Of a stretch of 64,000 nucleotides of DNA, positions 63,333 to 64,000 are shown piece after piece. Location of the stretch: positions 930,001-994,000 of the forward strand of contig NC_017910.1 in assembly GCF_000262305.1 (NCBI RefSeq), read 5' to 3'. The notes beneath the pieces are model-generated. The model searched no databases. It saw only the letters and a program-made list of their open reading frames with translations, and was not told the DNA's origin. The stretch is from Shimwellia blattae DSM 4481 = NBRC 105725. GTDB lineage: Bacteria > Pseudomonadota > Gammaproteobacteria > Enterobacterales > Enterobacteriaceae. Within the stretch, counting starts at the first letter, position 1. Each line of letters begins with the position of its first letter. The position numbers and the translations under genes were made by a program.

Positions 63333-64000
63333 GGTTAAGCGACTAAGCGTACACGGTGGATGCCCTGGCAGTCAGAGGCGATGAAGGACGTGCTAATCTG
63401 CGAAAAGCGCCGGCGAGGTGATATGAACCTTTGACCCGGCGATGTCCGAATGGGGAAACCCAGTGTGTTTCGACACACTATCGTTAGCTGAATACATAGG
63501 CTAACGAGGCGAACCGGGGGAACTGAAACATCTAAGTACCCCGAGGAAAAGAAATCAACCGAGATTCCCCCAGTAGCGGCGAGCGAACGGGGAGCAGCCC
63601 AGAGTCTGAATCAGCGTGTGTGTTAGTGGAAGCGTCTGGAAAGTCGCGCGATACAGGGTGAAAGCCCCGTACACGAAAATGCACATGTTGTGAACTCGAT
63701 GAGTAGGGCGGGACACGTGATATCCTGTCTGAAGATGGGGGGACCATCCTCCAAGGCTAAATACTCCTGACTGACCGATAGTGAACCAGTACCGTGAGGG
63801 AAAGGCGAAAAGAACCCCGGCGAGGGGAGTGAAAAAGAACCTGAAACCGTGTACGTACAAGCAGTGGGAGCATCCTTCGGGGTGTGACTGCGTACCTTTT
63901 GTATAATGGGTCAGCGACTTATATTCTGTAGCAAGGTTAACCGGATAGGGGAGCCGCAGGGAAACCGAGTCTTAACTGGGCGTTAAGTTGCAGGGTATAG
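63333..64000 (+). rRNA. rrl: 23S ribosomal RNA, 5' part (continues past window)
   Basis: The first 668 bases of 23S, starting GGTTAAGCGACTAAGCGT. It is nearly identical to E. coli over this length. No intervening sequence is seen in the helix 9 or helix 25 regions that are covered. Confidence 0.99.

Noticed and set aside
63532..63860. ORFs antisense to 23S rRNA
   Set aside because: These are the well-known false protein calls on rRNA genes.

Overview
The window is chromosomal DNA from a member of the Enterobacterales, close to Escherichia/Salmonella but not E. coli itself. The backbone is the E. coli 56-60 min segment: stpA/hns, ygaP, ssrA, smpB, ratAB, bamE, recN, nadK, grpE, yfjD, ypjD, ffh, rpsP-rimM-trmD-rplS, yfiB-dgcN-yfiR, aroF-tyrA, pheA-pheL, raiA, bamD, rluD-pgeF, clpB and an rrn operon. 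Proteins match E. coli lengths closely, and the control sites are in place: sigma-32 promoters at grpE and clpB, LexA boxes at recN, TyrR boxes at aroF, the pheL attenuator, and rrn P1/P2. I cannot name the species with certainty.

Left end (1-14.2 kb). The end of an H-NS/StpA protein is followed by a LysR regulator, an ankyrin-repeat protein and a tight operon of AllF(FdrA)-like, AllG(YlbE)-like, NCS2-type permease and carbamate kinase genes. These should form a carbamoyl-transfer pathway that ends in ATP recovery from carbamoyl phosphate, but no allH is present. Then come katG, a frameshifted alpha/beta hydrolase, ygaP and a PuuP-like putrescine importer.

P4-like satellite (about 14.3-24.2 kb). 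A complete-looking P4-family phage satellite sits at the 3' end of ssrA. It has crr, alpha primase/helicase, cnr, a small ORF, kil, a CI-RNA-type immunity region (seqA/seqB/seqC), vis, ori, a Delta/Ogr-dependent late promoter, sid, a short delta/ogr gene, psu, a P2-type cos site and int. Between cos and int, where P4 carries gop-beta-cII, there is a single AT-rich gene for an OLD-family ATPase/TOPRIM nuclease. It is the best candidate for an antiviral defence gene here.

Core block (24.2-36.1 kb). tmRNA and SmpB (ribosome rescue), RatA/RatB, BamE, RecN, NadK, GrpE, two membrane proteins, Ffh, and the rpsP-rimM-trmD-rplS translation operon.

CDI locus (36.4-48.5 kb). A two-partner secretion system lies between rplS and yfiB: CdiB transporter, a 3095-residue CdiA effector with an AENN junction and a 214-residue glycine/alanine-rich C-terminal toxin region, an overlapping 85-residue two-TM immunity candidate, a DUF2569-type membrane protein, and a 49-codon orphan fragment with a VENN-like motif.

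Right block (48.6-64 kb). The YfiBNR cyclic-di-GMP module, aromatic amino acid genes aroF-tyrA and pheLA, hibernation factor raiA, outer-membrane assembly lipoprotein bamD, rluD-pgeF, clpB, and an rrn operon with tRNA-Ile and tRNA-Ala in its spacer. The 23S gene runs off the right edge.
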